A model generated the notes under the pieces. That model did no database searches. It worked only from the letters and a program-made list of their open reading frames with translations, and was not told the origin of the DNA. From assembly GCA_964507325.1 (NCBI GenBank), contig CAZDQL010000120.1:1-16793 (forward strand): DNA of 16,793 nucleotides. Direction: 5' to 3'. The position numbers and the translations under genes were made by a program. Below, in pieces: positions 1 to 7,865 of the stretch; within the stretch, counting starts at the first letter, position 1, and each line of letters begins with the position of its first letter. The DNA comes from CAZDQL01 sp964507325. Lineage in GTDB: Bacteria > Planctomycetota > UBA1135 > GCA-002686595.

Positions 1-614
1 CATCGAGGCCGAACACTCGGCGTAGCAACTCCGCCCACAGATAGCGGTGCGGTGGGCCAGGGGCTGCGGCCGTTCGTCATCGCATAGACTGTGATGGCTC
101 CAGGAAGAGGGCCGCCGGTCGCGTCGATCAGGATGAAGCCGCCTGCCTCAGCAAAGGCCCAACCACCGACCAGAGCGGGTTTCTGGTCAGGTGGCCCGCC
201 GACGTTCCAGTGCTCGAACGTGTTCCCCGTGACATAGGTTGCGTAGTAGGTGCCGGGGTAGCTCTCCACCGTGTCTACGTAGACCATGTGATCCTCATAG
301 GTCACGATGACGTAGTAGCGGTAGGATCCGGAGAACGTCTCGGTGTCCCAGGCTGCCCCCAACTCTACGTAGCCATACTGTTCGGGGTGGTACAGGTTCA
401 TTCCCGGAGACCAGGTATCCCCACCGAACACGTGGTAGTTGGAGCCAGGCGTCAATTCACGCGACTCAAAGTCCTTGAACTGCCCCGGCGTCAACATCAT
501 GAAGTCGGCGATGTCGTAGATCGCAGTCTCTTGAGCGAGATTCTGAGTGTTCCCGGGTGCAGTTGCCGAAAGCAACGCAGCCACCAGGGGGAACGCCTGA
601 AGTGCCTTGTTCAT
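1..614 (-). CDS. Secreted protein of unknown function, C-terminus beyond the window
   Basis: Reading leftward from an ATG at 614-612, the frame stays open for 204 codons to the window edge, so the gene is 3'-partial. An AGGAGA Shine-Dalgarno sequence lies just upstream of the ATG. The product starts with a typical exported leader (MNKALQAFPLVAALLSATA) with probable cleavage around residues 19-28. The mature part is rich in Tyr, Trp, Gly and Thr and has few charged clusters, which suggests a beta-rich extracellular protein, for example the stretches SYRYYVIVTYEDHMVYVDTV and SYPGTYYATYVTGNTF. I recognise no family. It is transcribed in the same direction as the secreted PPC-repeat protein at 909-2417, separated by 294 bp, so it probably has its own promoter there. 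The uninterrupted frame, leader and ribosome binding site make it a real gene; its function is unknown. Confidence 0.75.
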   Translation of the reverse strand, partial: MNKALQAFPLVAALLSATAPGNTQNLAQETAIYDIADFMMLTPGQFKDFESRELTPGSNYHVFGGDTWSPGMNLYHPEQYGYVELGAAWDTETFSGSYRYYVIVTYEDHMVYVDTVESYPGTYYATYVTGNTFEHWNVGGPPDQKPALVGGWAFAEAGGFILIDATGGPLPGAITVYAMTNGRSPWPTAPLSVGGVATPSVRPR

Positions 615-787
615 GGTCTCTCTTCTCCTTGTGTCGTGGTGAAGCGGTACGTGAGACCGGCCTCTAAGCACGAACCGATCATGCTGGAGGCTTCAGAGCC
701 TGAGCACGTTCGGGAAACCGTGAGTTTGGATCGAGGCCCAACGCCTCGGTACGCAGCCTGCCACCATCCCTCCCGCGTCTGGATTGT

Positions 788-803
788 CTGCAATACATTG
801 CAG
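788..803. promoter_or_regulatory. Perfect 7-2-7 palindrome in an intergenic region, possible operator
   Basis: The sequence CTGCAATACATTGCAG is a perfect inverted repeat with 7-bp arms and a 2-bp spacer. It lies between the stop of the gene at 909-2417 and the start of the gene at 614, about 175 bp upstream of that start. It could be a dimeric repressor site. A second, separate hairpin with 6-bp arms (CGAGGC / GCCTCG, 5-nt loop) lies at 732-748; it has no T tract, so calling it a terminator of the upstream gene would be weak. No promoter boxes were identified with confidence. Confidence 0.25.
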
Positions 804-908
804 GGTCATCCATTGGTGCTTCCTTACGGGGGCGGCGCACAGGGTTCTGGGCAACCACGGGGTTTGGCAGGCCAACCAGTAGGCCCGGGCTTGACAATCA
901 GGAGCCCG

Positions 909-2417
909 CTACGGGCGCACCGTGAATTCGATAGCGTCGGTCAGACCGGTCGTGCTGGGGCTGGCCGGGTCGCGGTACCAGTATTGGCCGTTCACCTGCA
1001 CACCGACGGCGAGGTTGGGATCGCTGCCACCCTGCATCCAGGCGTTGAAGTCGAAGGAGAAGGTTCCTGAGCAGTCGGGCGGCGGCGGGTTGCCACTAGA
1101 ATTCTGCACAGGTGTACGCTTGGTCGGAGGCTTCACGCACAGGATGCCGCCCTGGAAGGGCAGGTTGTGGCGTCCTGAGAGCCCGTAGAAGAAGATTCCG
1201 TTCTTGTTGTTGATCACCTGGATTGCGGTGATGTCGAACGGACTGGGATTCGAGGTGCTTGGGAGCCCCGAGTAGCCGATGGCCGGGGTGCAGCCCAGGG
1301 AGTTTGCTTTGGCCGTGCAGTAGATCAGAGGAGGGGGCGGGCCGCAAGGTGGCGAGAGACAGATCAGAGAAACACAATAGTCTCCACCGTCGTCGCCCTG
1401 CACGTCCATCGCGAGGACTGTGAAGACGCCGCTCTCCTGGAGCAGTAGGTTGTCGATGACGGCGAAGTAAGCGTGGGTAGCGCTCGCGACGAGCATCCCA
1501 CTCGGGTTGTATAGGCGAATCTCGGGATCCATGAAGACGTTCGCGGAAGCCGACATCGTGATGCGAATCACATCGCCAGCCTCCGCGGCGAACACGTAGG
1601 CGTCGGTCTGTGACAGCGAGGTAATCGTGTTGCACAGTACATCGTAGAAAGCGATGCCAGTGGTATGCGCGGGTTCGTTCAAGCGCTGTATGTGAATGCA
1701 GTAGTCACCCCCGTGGTCGCCGGCTGCATCCATGGCAAGTATGGTGTACTGGCCCCCCGCTGGCACCGGAAGGCTGCTGGTCTCGGCGTAGTATGCGCCA
1801 GAGGCATTGGTAATGAACTGACCGGCCGAATCGTAGACACGGAAATGCGGATCCATGAACACGTTTGCCGTGGCCACCATCCGGATCAGTATCAGGTCGC
1901 CGGCACTCGCGTCGAATGTGAACGCGTCCGTCTCGGACAGTGGCCAAATCGTCTCGCACAGCACCTCGCCGAACCCAATCGGCATGGCCTGACCGGGGTT
2001 GTTGAGTCGCTGAGCATGAAGGCAGTAGTCACCCGTGTGAGTGCCAGCGTTGTCCATGGCGAGGATTGTATGAACTCCGCTCGTGGCGATGGGGAGACTG
2101 CCGATCTCCGCCAAGTATGCGCCTGAAGCGCTGGCGATCGGCATTCCGCCTGGATCGTACACTTCGATCCTGGGGTCCATGAAGACGTTCGCGCTCGCGA
2201 CCATCCGGATCAACAGCCTGTCGCCGGCTGAGGCGGTCAGGGTGTAGAAGTGCACCTCGCCAGGTAGCGAGATAGTATCGCAGATCGTTTCTCCGTATCC
2301 AATCGGTGCCGGAATCGGCGATGCAGCATTCGCTGGAGCGCCGCTGGCCACCAGAGCGGCCACCAGAACGGCTACCGTCGCCAGGGGACAGCTCATCTCG
2401 ATCTTGTGTTGCGGCAT
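909..2417 (-). CDS. Secreted protein with three PPC-like repeats and a planctomycete C-terminal tail
   Basis: This 502-residue product has a signal peptide (hydrophobic residues 11-26, likely cleavage after ANA at about 31). Residues 39-357 are three tandem repeats with an exact period of 108: the motif ANVFMDP recurs with its Asn at 77, 185 and 293. Each repeat holds a cysteine pair (47/132, 154/240, 262/348), so one disulfide per repeat is likely. The fold pattern (AGD..LIRM, VYD..G, YTILAMD, GDYC) resembles bacterial pre-peptidase C-terminal (PPC) domains, beta-sandwich modules of exported proteins. A proline linker (about 355-364) leads to a tail (365-502) that I recognise from many exported planctomycete proteins. 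No catalytic domain is present, so an adhesive or structural surface role is inferred. The start is supported by GAGGAGA 7 nt upstream of the ATG. Confidence 0.85.
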   Translation of the reverse strand: MPQHKIEMSCPLATVAVLVAALVASGAPANAASPIPAPIGYGETICDTISLPGEVHFYTLTASAGDRLLIRMVASANVFMDPRIEVYDPGGMPIASASGAYLAEIGSLPIATSGVHTILAMDNAGTHTGDYCLHAQRLNNPGQAMPIGFGEVLCETIWPLSETDAFTFDASAGDLILIRMVATANVFMDPHFRVYDSAGQFITNASGAYYAETSSLPVPAGGQYTILAMDAAGDHGGDYCIHIQRLNEPAHTTGIAFYDVLCNTITSLSQTDAYVFAAEAGDVIRITMSASANVFMDPEIRLYNPSGMLVASATHAYFAVIDNLLLQESGVFTVLAMDVQGDDGGDYCVSLICLSPPCGPPPPLIYCTAKANSLGCTPAIGYSGLPSTSNPSPFDITAIQVINNKNGIFFYGLSGRHNLPFQGGILCVKPPTKRTPVQNSSGNPPPPDCSGTFSFDFNAWMQGGSDPNLAVGVQVNGQYWYRDPASPSTTGLTDAIEFTVRP

Positions 2418-2922
2418 TGGATGATCTCCTCAGAGGGTGAGTTCCGGACGAGCCTCGCAGGTGCTGGGTCTCGACGACCTGGAGGTAGAAGGACTTGGCT
2501 GATCGTTCGTCGGGACATCGGTCGACCAGACGAGCGTCCCATCAAACCAGGGGAAGCCTCCCCCGGGTCGTACGCGAGCTCGAAGGCAACCGCTTGCCAC
2601 CGTCCGAGCTGTGGTTGGACAGATCAGCCGGGAAACTTGGACACGCCGGCCGGGCTACCCCATTCCCTGTCGAGACGGCGAGCGAAGGCTGGCCAACGTC
2701 GGTACGCGAAAACTGACACACCCGCGAGCAGTTCATGTACGGGGGTCCGGGAGGTTTTGTGGTGCACCGATCTTCGGGCGCCCTTCGCGGAGGATTGTGC
2801 GACATCAGGACAGTGAAACCACCTCTTGCTGCAGCGCTTGCTGAGGACGGAATGCGGCTCGGGATTCGCTGGATCACTGCAGCTACCTCATGCGGACATC
2901 GGACGGTTACAGGTGATCGCGG
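2418..2922. other. 505-bp gene-free stretch between two minus-strand transcription units
   Basis: No frame here has a convincing leader, ribosome binding site or recognisable protein. It must hold the 3' end of the operon that stops at 2923 and the promoter of the gene starting at 2417, but I saw no clear terminator hairpin with a T tract and no convincing promoter boxes. Two loosely similar motifs, GGGAAACTTGGACACGCC at 2630-2647 and GCGAAAACTGACACACCCGC at 2706-2725, recall the short terminal repeats of some insertion sequences; this is only a hint of an old element. Confidence 0.4.
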
Positions 2923-3714
2923 TCATTCAAGGAGTTCCCTCAGGAACTTGCCTCCTGGGCGGAGTAGCTTCCCCACAGCTATCTTGTACTTCTCCTTCAA
3001 GGGGACGAGGTCATCCTCCTCAAGTTCAGAAAAGCTCCCAATGTGACCTTTCACGCCTCCAACACGTGCCTTCGCCCATCGAAGAGTCCGTCCGTCCGAC
3101 AATCGGACTACGCGACCGTACGCAAGAAGGTCGTAGCGGGTGGGCACCATCCCAGACATCACCTTCATCTCAGCACGGGTGAATGTCATCCCTGCGATAC
3201 AGACTTCAAGCGCGAGGTCGGCATGGAGCTCGTCCTTGAGAGCCCTGAGTTCCGGTGGCGGGGGAGAGTCTAGGTATCCCAGAGGAGGGGAATGCGCGTG
3301 TTCGTTCAAGAGTGCTGGGCCGCGCGTGGAGGCCTTCCGTCTTTCCCTTGCGGCATCAAAGGAACGTTCACACACAGCAATAAGATGGTGGTATCTTTCC
3401 TCTTCGAGATGTTCCCAGAGCGGCAGCGCCGCAATACCGAATCCCTTCTGGATCGTGTGGGCCAGCTGTTGTGCTATGAGCGGCGACGGATCCCAAATGC
3501 CCTCAAACGTATACAGATTATCGACCACTCGTACCGAGAACACCCCCCCTATCAGCTCGTAGAACTCCACCCGCTTCTCTGGCACCGTGATCATGAGGGC
3601 GAGGGGGCCCTGGCTTAGATCCAGGGGTTCCTTGGGTCTGGACGTCGCGCAACCCAGATCGAGAAGTCCAGCGAGGAGGACCGCCAATAGCGCGGAGTGC
3701 CTGGTCATCTTCAT
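2923..3714 (-). CDS. Putative lipoprotein of unknown function
   Basis: I place the start at the ATG at 3714, not at upstream in-frame codons, because it follows GGAG by about 7 nt, lies 2 nt after the stop of the preceding gene and gives a proper leader (MKMTRHSALLAVLLAGLLDLGC). The product is 263 residues. Cys22 would be the lipidated residue, although Asp at -3 makes the lipobox (DLGC) imperfect; periplasmic secretion without lipidation is possible. The mature part has a short linker, then a mixed alpha/beta region with a helix around AQQLAHTIQKGFGIAALPLW and a later segment with LALEVCIAGMTFTRAEMKVMSG and YGRVVRLSDGRTLRWAKA. That last part resembles envelope proteins in which a strand-turn-strand unit ends in a call-out of a 'displayed' value, but I cannot name the family. 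It is the last gene of the probable lipoprotein operon 4567-2923. Confidence 0.7.
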   Translation of the reverse strand: MKMTRHSALLAVLLAGLLDLGCATSRPKEPLDLSQGPLALMITVPEKRVEFYELIGGVFSVRVVDNLYTFEGIWDPSPLIAQQLAHTIQKGFGIAALPLWEHLEEERYHHLIAVCERSFDAARERRKASTRGPALLNEHAHSPPLGYLDSPPPPELRALKDELHADLALEVCIAGMTFTRAEMKVMSGMVPTRYDLLAYGRVVRLSDGRTLRWAKARVGGVKGHIGSFSELEEDDLVPLKEKYKIAVGKLLRPGGKFLRELLE

Positions 3715-3716
3715 GC

Positions 3717-4193
3717 CTACTCCGTGGCCGGTTCCGACCGGACCTCGACTACCCTGTTCGCGCTGTCGAATGCTATGATACACGCGATCCTCCGTCGCTG
3801 TTCTACCGGGAGTCTGATGAGAAGGCTGGGTATCAACTTGAGCGTCTCTGATACTGGCACGCCCCCGACAGGTACCGGCACGATCACCACGCGGTAGATC
3901 TCGCCGCGGCCCCTGTAGTACAGCCAGTAGTCGATGTCATGACCTGCACCGGCGTTGGGCGCCACCCTATCGTGCGGGAGCCCGAGGATGCCCAACACAT
4001 CTTCCTTGGTGTACTTGTTGACCTCAATCCGCGCGATTCTCTCAGGGCTGGCAATCTTGGGCTTCTGGGGGAGAGCACAACCCGAGAGCACAAGGGCAAA
4101 GGCGAGGATGAGGCCACCACCTGCGGGACGTTTGTGATGCCTCTGTAGGCGTACGATTGCCAGCGGGGTCCGGGGGGTGATCAACTGTGACAT
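3717..4193 (-). CDS. BamE/SmpA-like outer-membrane lipoprotein
   Basis: This 158-residue product has a long positively charged N-terminus, a hydrophobic core and a canonical lipobox LSGC (residues 36-39), so it should be lipid-anchored after cleavage. The mature part begins with a run ending in YTKEDVLGILGLPHDRVA..., the pattern 'strand, T-x-x-D/E-V-x-x-x-L-G-x-P' typical of the BamE/SmpA/OmlA-like fold, followed by the DYWLYYRGRG strand and the IYRVVIVPVP strand. In Proteobacteria BamE supports the outer-membrane assembly machine; here only the fold is supported, not that role. A Pro/Val-rich insertion (PVGGVPVSETLKLIPSLL) is unusual for the fold. The gene overlaps the end of the upstream gene by 13 nt and ends 2 nt before the next, so the three are very likely cotranscribed. 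The Shine-Dalgarno at this ATG is weak; translational coupling may compensate. Confidence 0.7.
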   Translation of the reverse strand: MSQLITPRTPLAIVRLQRHHKRPAGGGLILAFALVLSGCALPQKPKIASPERIARIEVNKYTKEDVLGILGLPHDRVAPNAGAGHDIDYWLYYRGRGEIYRVVIVPVPVGGVPVSETLKLIPSLLIRLPVEQRRRIACIIAFDSANRVVEVRSEPATE

Positions 4194-4567
4194 GTCGAGT
4201 GCTCGCTGCTCGGCGCAGCTATGTGGCCCGCGAAGGCTACTACATCCATGGAACGGCAGGGGCCAACCGGTAGTGACCCGTCAATCGCCATGAGGAATCT
4301 CTGGTACGCCTGTCGGGAATCCTCCCGTACGGCTTCCGGGAAGTGCCAGGCCGCCGGTCGGCTCTCTGCCTCTGCCCGATAGGGGCTGTCTGGGTGCCGC
4401 TCCAAGATGCCCTTGAAGGGCGAGGTGGTGTTCTCGCCCACGGCGCGCTGCCATCCCGCGCGCATCAGTTCATCCGCAGCGGGGGACCTCGCGTTCAGAC
4501 CAGTGCACCCCGTGATCAAGGCCATGGTACTTTCGAGCAGGGGCAGGCGAGGCAGTTGACTGTACAT
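4181..4567 (-). CDS. Small lipoprotein with TPR-like helical repeats, possibly decayed at its end
   Basis: The start is the ATG at 4567, preceded by AAGGGAGAAA at good spacing; a longer frame to 4597 lacks this signal. The 128-residue product has a leader with lipobox ITGC (Cys about 21). After it come two helical units of the style W-x-x-A...NT...F-x-x-x-L-E-R-H-P-D-S-P-Y-R-A-E-A-E and AYQRFLMAIDGS, which recall the short TPR/BamD-like repeats of envelope lipoproteins ('feeding' chains of helix pairs with a PxSPxxxEA turn). The last 25 residues (rich in Ala, Ser, His, Cys) do not continue the repeat pattern, so the gene may have lost its end through a frameshift. It overlaps the following BamE-like gene by 13 nt. 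Function is unknown; a role as an envelope scaffold is inferred. Confidence 0.5.
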   Translation of the reverse strand: MYSQLPRLPLLESTMALITGCTGLNARSPAADELMRAGWQRAVGENTTSPFKGILERHPDSPYRAEAESRPAAWHFPEAVREDSRQAYQRFLMAIDGSLPVGPCRSMDVVAFAGHIAAPSSEHSTCHS

Positions 4568-4627
4568 CAGTTTCTCCCTTGTTCCAGCACAGTCCACGAA
4601 GCCACGAGAGGTTTCAGGGAAGAACCC

Positions 4628-5455
4628 CTATGCTGACGTCAGCAGTATCAACATGCAAAGGAGGGCGAGACCCCAGAGGCCCGCCCCAACGATCCCGAGG
4701 ATCTTTCCGGCCTTCGCTGGCCCGCTGCGGCCGCGCTTGCCCTGCGCGCGCGCCAGGAGAATGGCGACCAACCCGAAGACCAGCCCTAGATAGGGGACCA
4801 CGATGCTGAGGATTCCCGCCACCATGCTGGCGATGCCGAGCTTCTGAGACCGGGCCGCGGGCCCCAGGGCCGAATCTGCCGCAGCGGAGGCCTCCTGAAT
4901 GACCGTCGCAGGTAGGGTATTCAACGACGTGCACGTCTGGTGGACGAAGATCAGCATCAGCAGCATAGTGAGCACCGTACAGGGAACGGTGAAGGGCAGG
5001 CCTGCTCCTGGAGCACCCCCAAGGATAGCGGCATAGCCAACAATATTCCCGAGCAGGGCGAAAGCGCAAGCAGCGAGGGTGACACGCTCGGATACCGGAG
5101 GCACTCTCAGGTTGCGCTCTCGGACGAAGCGGTTGAGATCCCTGGCCCAGCCCCAAATGACCTGGAACATCCAGTACAGGTTGAAGGCAGGAATGAACAT
5201 TAGCCCGACGGCCCTTGCAGGCGTGGTTCGAGCAGCTTGCGGCGGCAGAGCCTTCCACATCTTGTACTGCAGGGCTAGGAACACCCCGAAGCCGTAGATG
5301 AGCAAGCACTCACCGAGGATGAAAGGCAGAAGGACCTCCTCCCCTAGTCTTCCCTTGGTCGTGATCACTGTTCCGAAAAGGAGCGCACCACCCAAGAGCT
5401 CCGCAGCGAGGAATGAATCGAAGTAGAACCTCCTCGAGACGTAGGGCATGGACAT
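4628..5455 (-). CDS. Polytopic membrane protein with DUF4190-like C-terminus
   Basis: I choose the ATG at 5455 because GGAGG lies 9 nt upstream; the frame also opens further upstream to 5554 but without such a signal. The product is 275 residues with about seven hydrophobic segments. Residues about 75-115 contain FIPAFNLYWMFQVIWGWARDL next to YKMWKALPP, a motif set seen in DUF4328-like membrane proteins. The last third (LGIASMVAGILSIVVPYLGLVFGLVAILL, a basic loop with KRGRSGPAKAGK, then ILGIVGAGLWGLALL) follows the DUF4190 pattern of two helices separated by a short charged loop. The biochemical role of both families is unknown. It is the first gene of the minus-strand run, 60 bp ahead of the lipoprotein gene at 4567, so it may be cotranscribed with the envelope operon. 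Confidence 0.75.
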   Translation of the reverse strand: MSMPYVSRRFYFDSFLAAELLGGALLFGTVITTKGRLGEEVLLPFILGECLLIYGFGVFLALQYKMWKALPPQAARTTPARAVGLMFIPAFNLYWMFQVIWGWARDLNRFVRERNLRVPPVSERVTLAACAFALLGNIVGYAAILGGAPGAGLPFTVPCTVLTMLLMLIFVHQTCTSLNTLPATVIQEASAAADSALGPAARSQKLGIASMVAGILSIVVPYLGLVFGLVAILLARAQGKRGRSGPAKAGKILGIVGAGLWGLALLCMLILLTSA

Positions 5456-6234
5456 CGGGAAACCTCCAAGGCATTGGTAGCAGTCCATCCACGGCGGGCT
5501 TGTGCTCTGGGAGACGCCGGAATCGGCATCACACAGTGCGTCGAACGGCATCACAGGAGCATTGCCAAACGGATCTGCGCTTCAAATGCGATTCGTCGCA
5601 TGCTTCCCGCGATCCCAATGTCGAAGCTGCCTCAATAGAGCCAGCGTGGCGCGCGAGATTTCAAGAGAGTTGAGAATCCCTGGATCCGTCGCGCAGGATT
5701 GGCGAGGGGGGGCAGCAGGGCGCGGAGCAGGCGCCGTATGCGGGGACTCGCGGTCGGGGATTCGGATACTCCCTGCACGTGAGGGATCGAATGCTGCACA
5801 TTGGACAAGCAGTTCCTGCCGAGGAGCTCGAACGCAGCGCACACCCGGCGACCGCGGGACGGGACTCAGCCCTTTCCGCGGGGTTCCGGTGGAAATGGCA
5901 GGGTCCGACTTCACGGATCCCAGCATGCGGCGGCCCAACCGCATCGGCTCGAGGGACCGCAAACTGGAGGCCCGCGCCTCCTGGGTGGCCCCCCCTTGGA
6001 GCATCGAGGCCCCCTTGATGTGAACCGCCCTCTCATGGACGCCATGCCCCCCACACCACGCAAGTTGCTGGGAATGTGCAGCTTAGGGCGTCACCGGTCC
6101 TCACAGGAAGCGATCACCGACAGTGGTGGGCACCCATGTGCCCCCAATTCCGCGCGGCCGATATTCGCCGCGTAGCACGATCTCGCCTCCACCGTAGACT
6201 GTTCCCCGCACGCCAGTCCACGAGGAGGACGCCG
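5456..6234. other. 779-bp gene-free divergent region
   Basis: Genes run away from this stretch in both directions (minus-strand operon from 5455, plus-strand gene from 6235), so it should hold both promoters. Frames on either strand are Arg/Ser/Pro-rich, lack leaders and ribosome binding sites and resemble no family I know. I saw no hairpin with a T tract, tRNA or insertion-sequence ends. A short unrecognised gene or an RNA cannot be excluded. Confidence 0.4.
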
Positions 6235-7293
6235 ATGGCTCGACCGATTCCCCTTGTCGTCGTTGTGGGCGCGCTGCTCGCACCCACCTGCCTGGCGCAG
6301 GACGAGGAGGCTTGGCGGACGACCGAGGACCCGCTGCACCAAGTCCTGGACGTGGTCCTGTCCGAGGACGACCCCGTCCTCGAGGGGCACGGCTTCTCAC
6401 GCGCGATCGAGCACGACGCCGTCTTCTCGGGCACGCTGTACATCTGGGCCCAGAGCAACGACTTGGATCCCTTCCTGCAGGTGGAGGTGGACTGGGCTTT
6501 CGACTCCGAGGACGACGACTCGGGCGGCGGGACCACCGCGTGTATCGAGCTGGAGGTCGAAGCCGAGCAGGCGCTCCGCATCCTCGCCGCCGCGGTCGAT
6601 CCAGGGGCTGCGGGCGTACTCGAACTGCACCTCGTCGCGGCTCCCGAGACCGACGCGACCTGCGAGGCCGCGCGCTGGGCACGGGAGAGACTAGAGGAGG
6701 TCGAGAGGCTCCGTGCGTTCGGCGACTTGTCCGCAGCCCGGACCGTGCTTGCTCGGATCCTCGAGAGGCTAGAGGCCGAGCTCGGTGCGGAGCAGAGCGC
6801 TCGAATCGCCGCGGTGCTTGGCGACTTGGGCGTCCCTGCATACGAAGCTGGCGCCCTGGAGACGGCGTCAAGTGCCCTGGAGAAGGCGAGGAGCCACCGA
6901 GAGCAGCGGTGGACATTTGGAGCCCGGCGCGCTCAGCTCAAGCTCTGGATCCATGCTCGGCAGCCGCCCGCTCCTGGGGGTGCCCTTCGCCAAGCGCGCG
7001 CTGAGGATCAGCCCACCCACTCGAGAGGGGGAAGACTCGCGCCCGTTTCGGGACGATTTGGCCGTCTCGTAGGCCATGGGTTTCCTCCCGGAAGGAGATC
7101 GGTTCAAGGGGAACACGTAGGGAGAGCCCACCCGAGGGACTGGATACTAGAGCTTCCCGGATTCCCGCTCGGAGGGTGGATCAGCGCGACTTTTCGACAC
7201 TTCCGCGTCGCCTGCCGACTTGGCCGACCCTATGCTGAACCGATCCGAAGGGCCCAGGTCGGCTTACGCTCAAGACTGGCCTCCTCGCGATGA
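6235..7293 (+). CDS. Exported PPC/TPR-start protein, probable truncated paralogue of the TPR-CHAT protease
   Basis: The ATG at 6235 follows GAGGAGG at 7-8 nt and encodes a clear signal peptide (MARPIPLVVVVGALLAPTCLA, then QDEE). Residues about 40-140 form a PPC-like beta domain (HGFSRAIEHDAVFSGTLYI..., DPFLQVEV, DDDSGGGTTACIELEVEA, LHLVAAPETD). Residues about 145-225 are helical and match, segment by segment, the first TPR-like unit of the CHAT protein after the gap (GDLxxAR..., A.LGxLGxxAxxxGA..TAxxA....R). Just where the 42-residue array should begin the similarity ends. The last 110 residues are Arg/Pro/Gly-rich with AGA, AGG and CGA codons unlike the front, so they look like read-through of non-coding DNA. 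The stop overlaps the sigma-factor start (ATGA), which could mean coupling or be chance. No CHAT domain is present; I read it as a partial duplicate. Confidence 0.55.
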   Translation: MARPIPLVVVVGALLAPTCLAQDEEAWRTTEDPLHQVLDVVLSEDDPVLEGHGFSRAIEHDAVFSGTLYIWAQSNDLDPFLQVEVDWAFDSEDDDSGGGTTACIELEVEAEQALRILAAAVDPGAAGVLELHLVAAPETDATCEAARWARERLEEVERLRAFGDLSAARTVLARILERLEAELGAEQSARIAAVLGDLGVPAYEAGALETASSALEKARSHREQRWTFGARRAQLKLWIHARQPPAPGGALRQARAEDQPTHSRGGRLAPVSGRFGRLVGHGFPPGRRSVQGEHVGRAHPRDWILELPGFPLGGWISATFRHFRVACRLGRPYAEPIRRAQVGLRSRLASSR

Positions 7294-7865
7294 CGAAGAT
7301 TCCCTCGACCGTGACGGAAACCGAAGCCCTCTGGCAGAAGGTGTGCGATCAGGACCCGGAGACATATGAGCGCCTGCAGGACCTGATCAAGACGGTCTGC
7401 ACTCCCTTGTTGCGCCAGGGGGGGGTGCCCGCCTCCGAGCAGAAGGAGCTCCTCGACGAGACCCTCGTCTCGGTTTGGGAATACGCAAGGAGACAGAGTG
7501 ACCGCCCGCGGAATTTTCAGGGATTCCTGAAATGGAGGGCCCGGGCGGTGTCCAGGAAGTATGTGAGGCGCAAGCTGGCCCAGCGCGTGGTCGTCAATCT
7601 GGCCGCGACCCTCGAGCCGGCCGACGCCGATGCCCACCCCGGAGACCTCTTGTCACTGAGCGATTTGAAGCGGACCCTCAAAGCCTGTCTCGAGGAGCTG
7701 GATGAGAAGTACCGGCGCATCTGGGTGGACCGCTACGAGAGTGGAATGAGTGTGCATGAGACCGCCGAGGCACAGGGTATTCCCAAAACCACGGTGGCGG
7801 TTCGCCTGCATCGCGCCAGACAGAAGCTCCAGGAATGCCTGAGGAGGAAGGGCCTCCTCCCATGA
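7290..7865 (+). CDS. ECF-type RNA polymerase sigma factor
   Basis: This 191-residue protein has the two-domain layout of sigma-70-family ECF factors. Residues about 25-95 correspond to region 2 (helices around QKELLDETLVSVWEYA and NFQGFLKWRARAVSRKYVRRKL), which binds core polymerase and the -10 element. A linker rich in Asp/Ala (106-120) joins region 4 (about 125-185), with the HTH MSVHETAEAQGIPKTTVAVRLHRARQKL reading the -35 element. Length is typical. The ATG overlaps the stop of the preceding frame and no strong Shine-Dalgarno is visible; coupling may help. The next gene starts inside its stop codon (ATGA at 7862-7865), the normal arrangement for a sigma/anti-sigma pair. Its targets are unknown; autoregulation of this locus and control of the CHAT gene would be the usual expectation. 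Confidence 0.9.
   Translation: MTKIPSTVTETEALWQKVCDQDPETYERLQDLIKTVCTPLLRQGGVPASEQKELLDETLVSVWEYARRQSDRPRNFQGFLKWRARAVSRKYVRRKLAQRVVVNLAATLEPADADAHPGDLLSLSDLKRTLKACLEELDEKYRRIWVDRYESGMSVHETAEAQGIPKTTVAVRLHRARQKLQECLRRKGLLP

Noticed and set aside
210..1070. Long plus-strand frame of 286 codons
   Set aside because: It lies antisense to two minus-strand genes that have leaders and ribosome binding sites; its own product has no pattern of a real protein.
5502..6023. Plus-strand frame of 173 codons in the divergent region
   Set aside because: Product is Arg/Ser/Pro-rich without leader or family resemblance, and no ribosome binding site precedes it.
6868..7131. Minus-strand frame of 87 codons over the end of the truncated paralogue
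   Set aside because: Overlaps a gene with good start signals over part of its length and resembles nothing; not supported.
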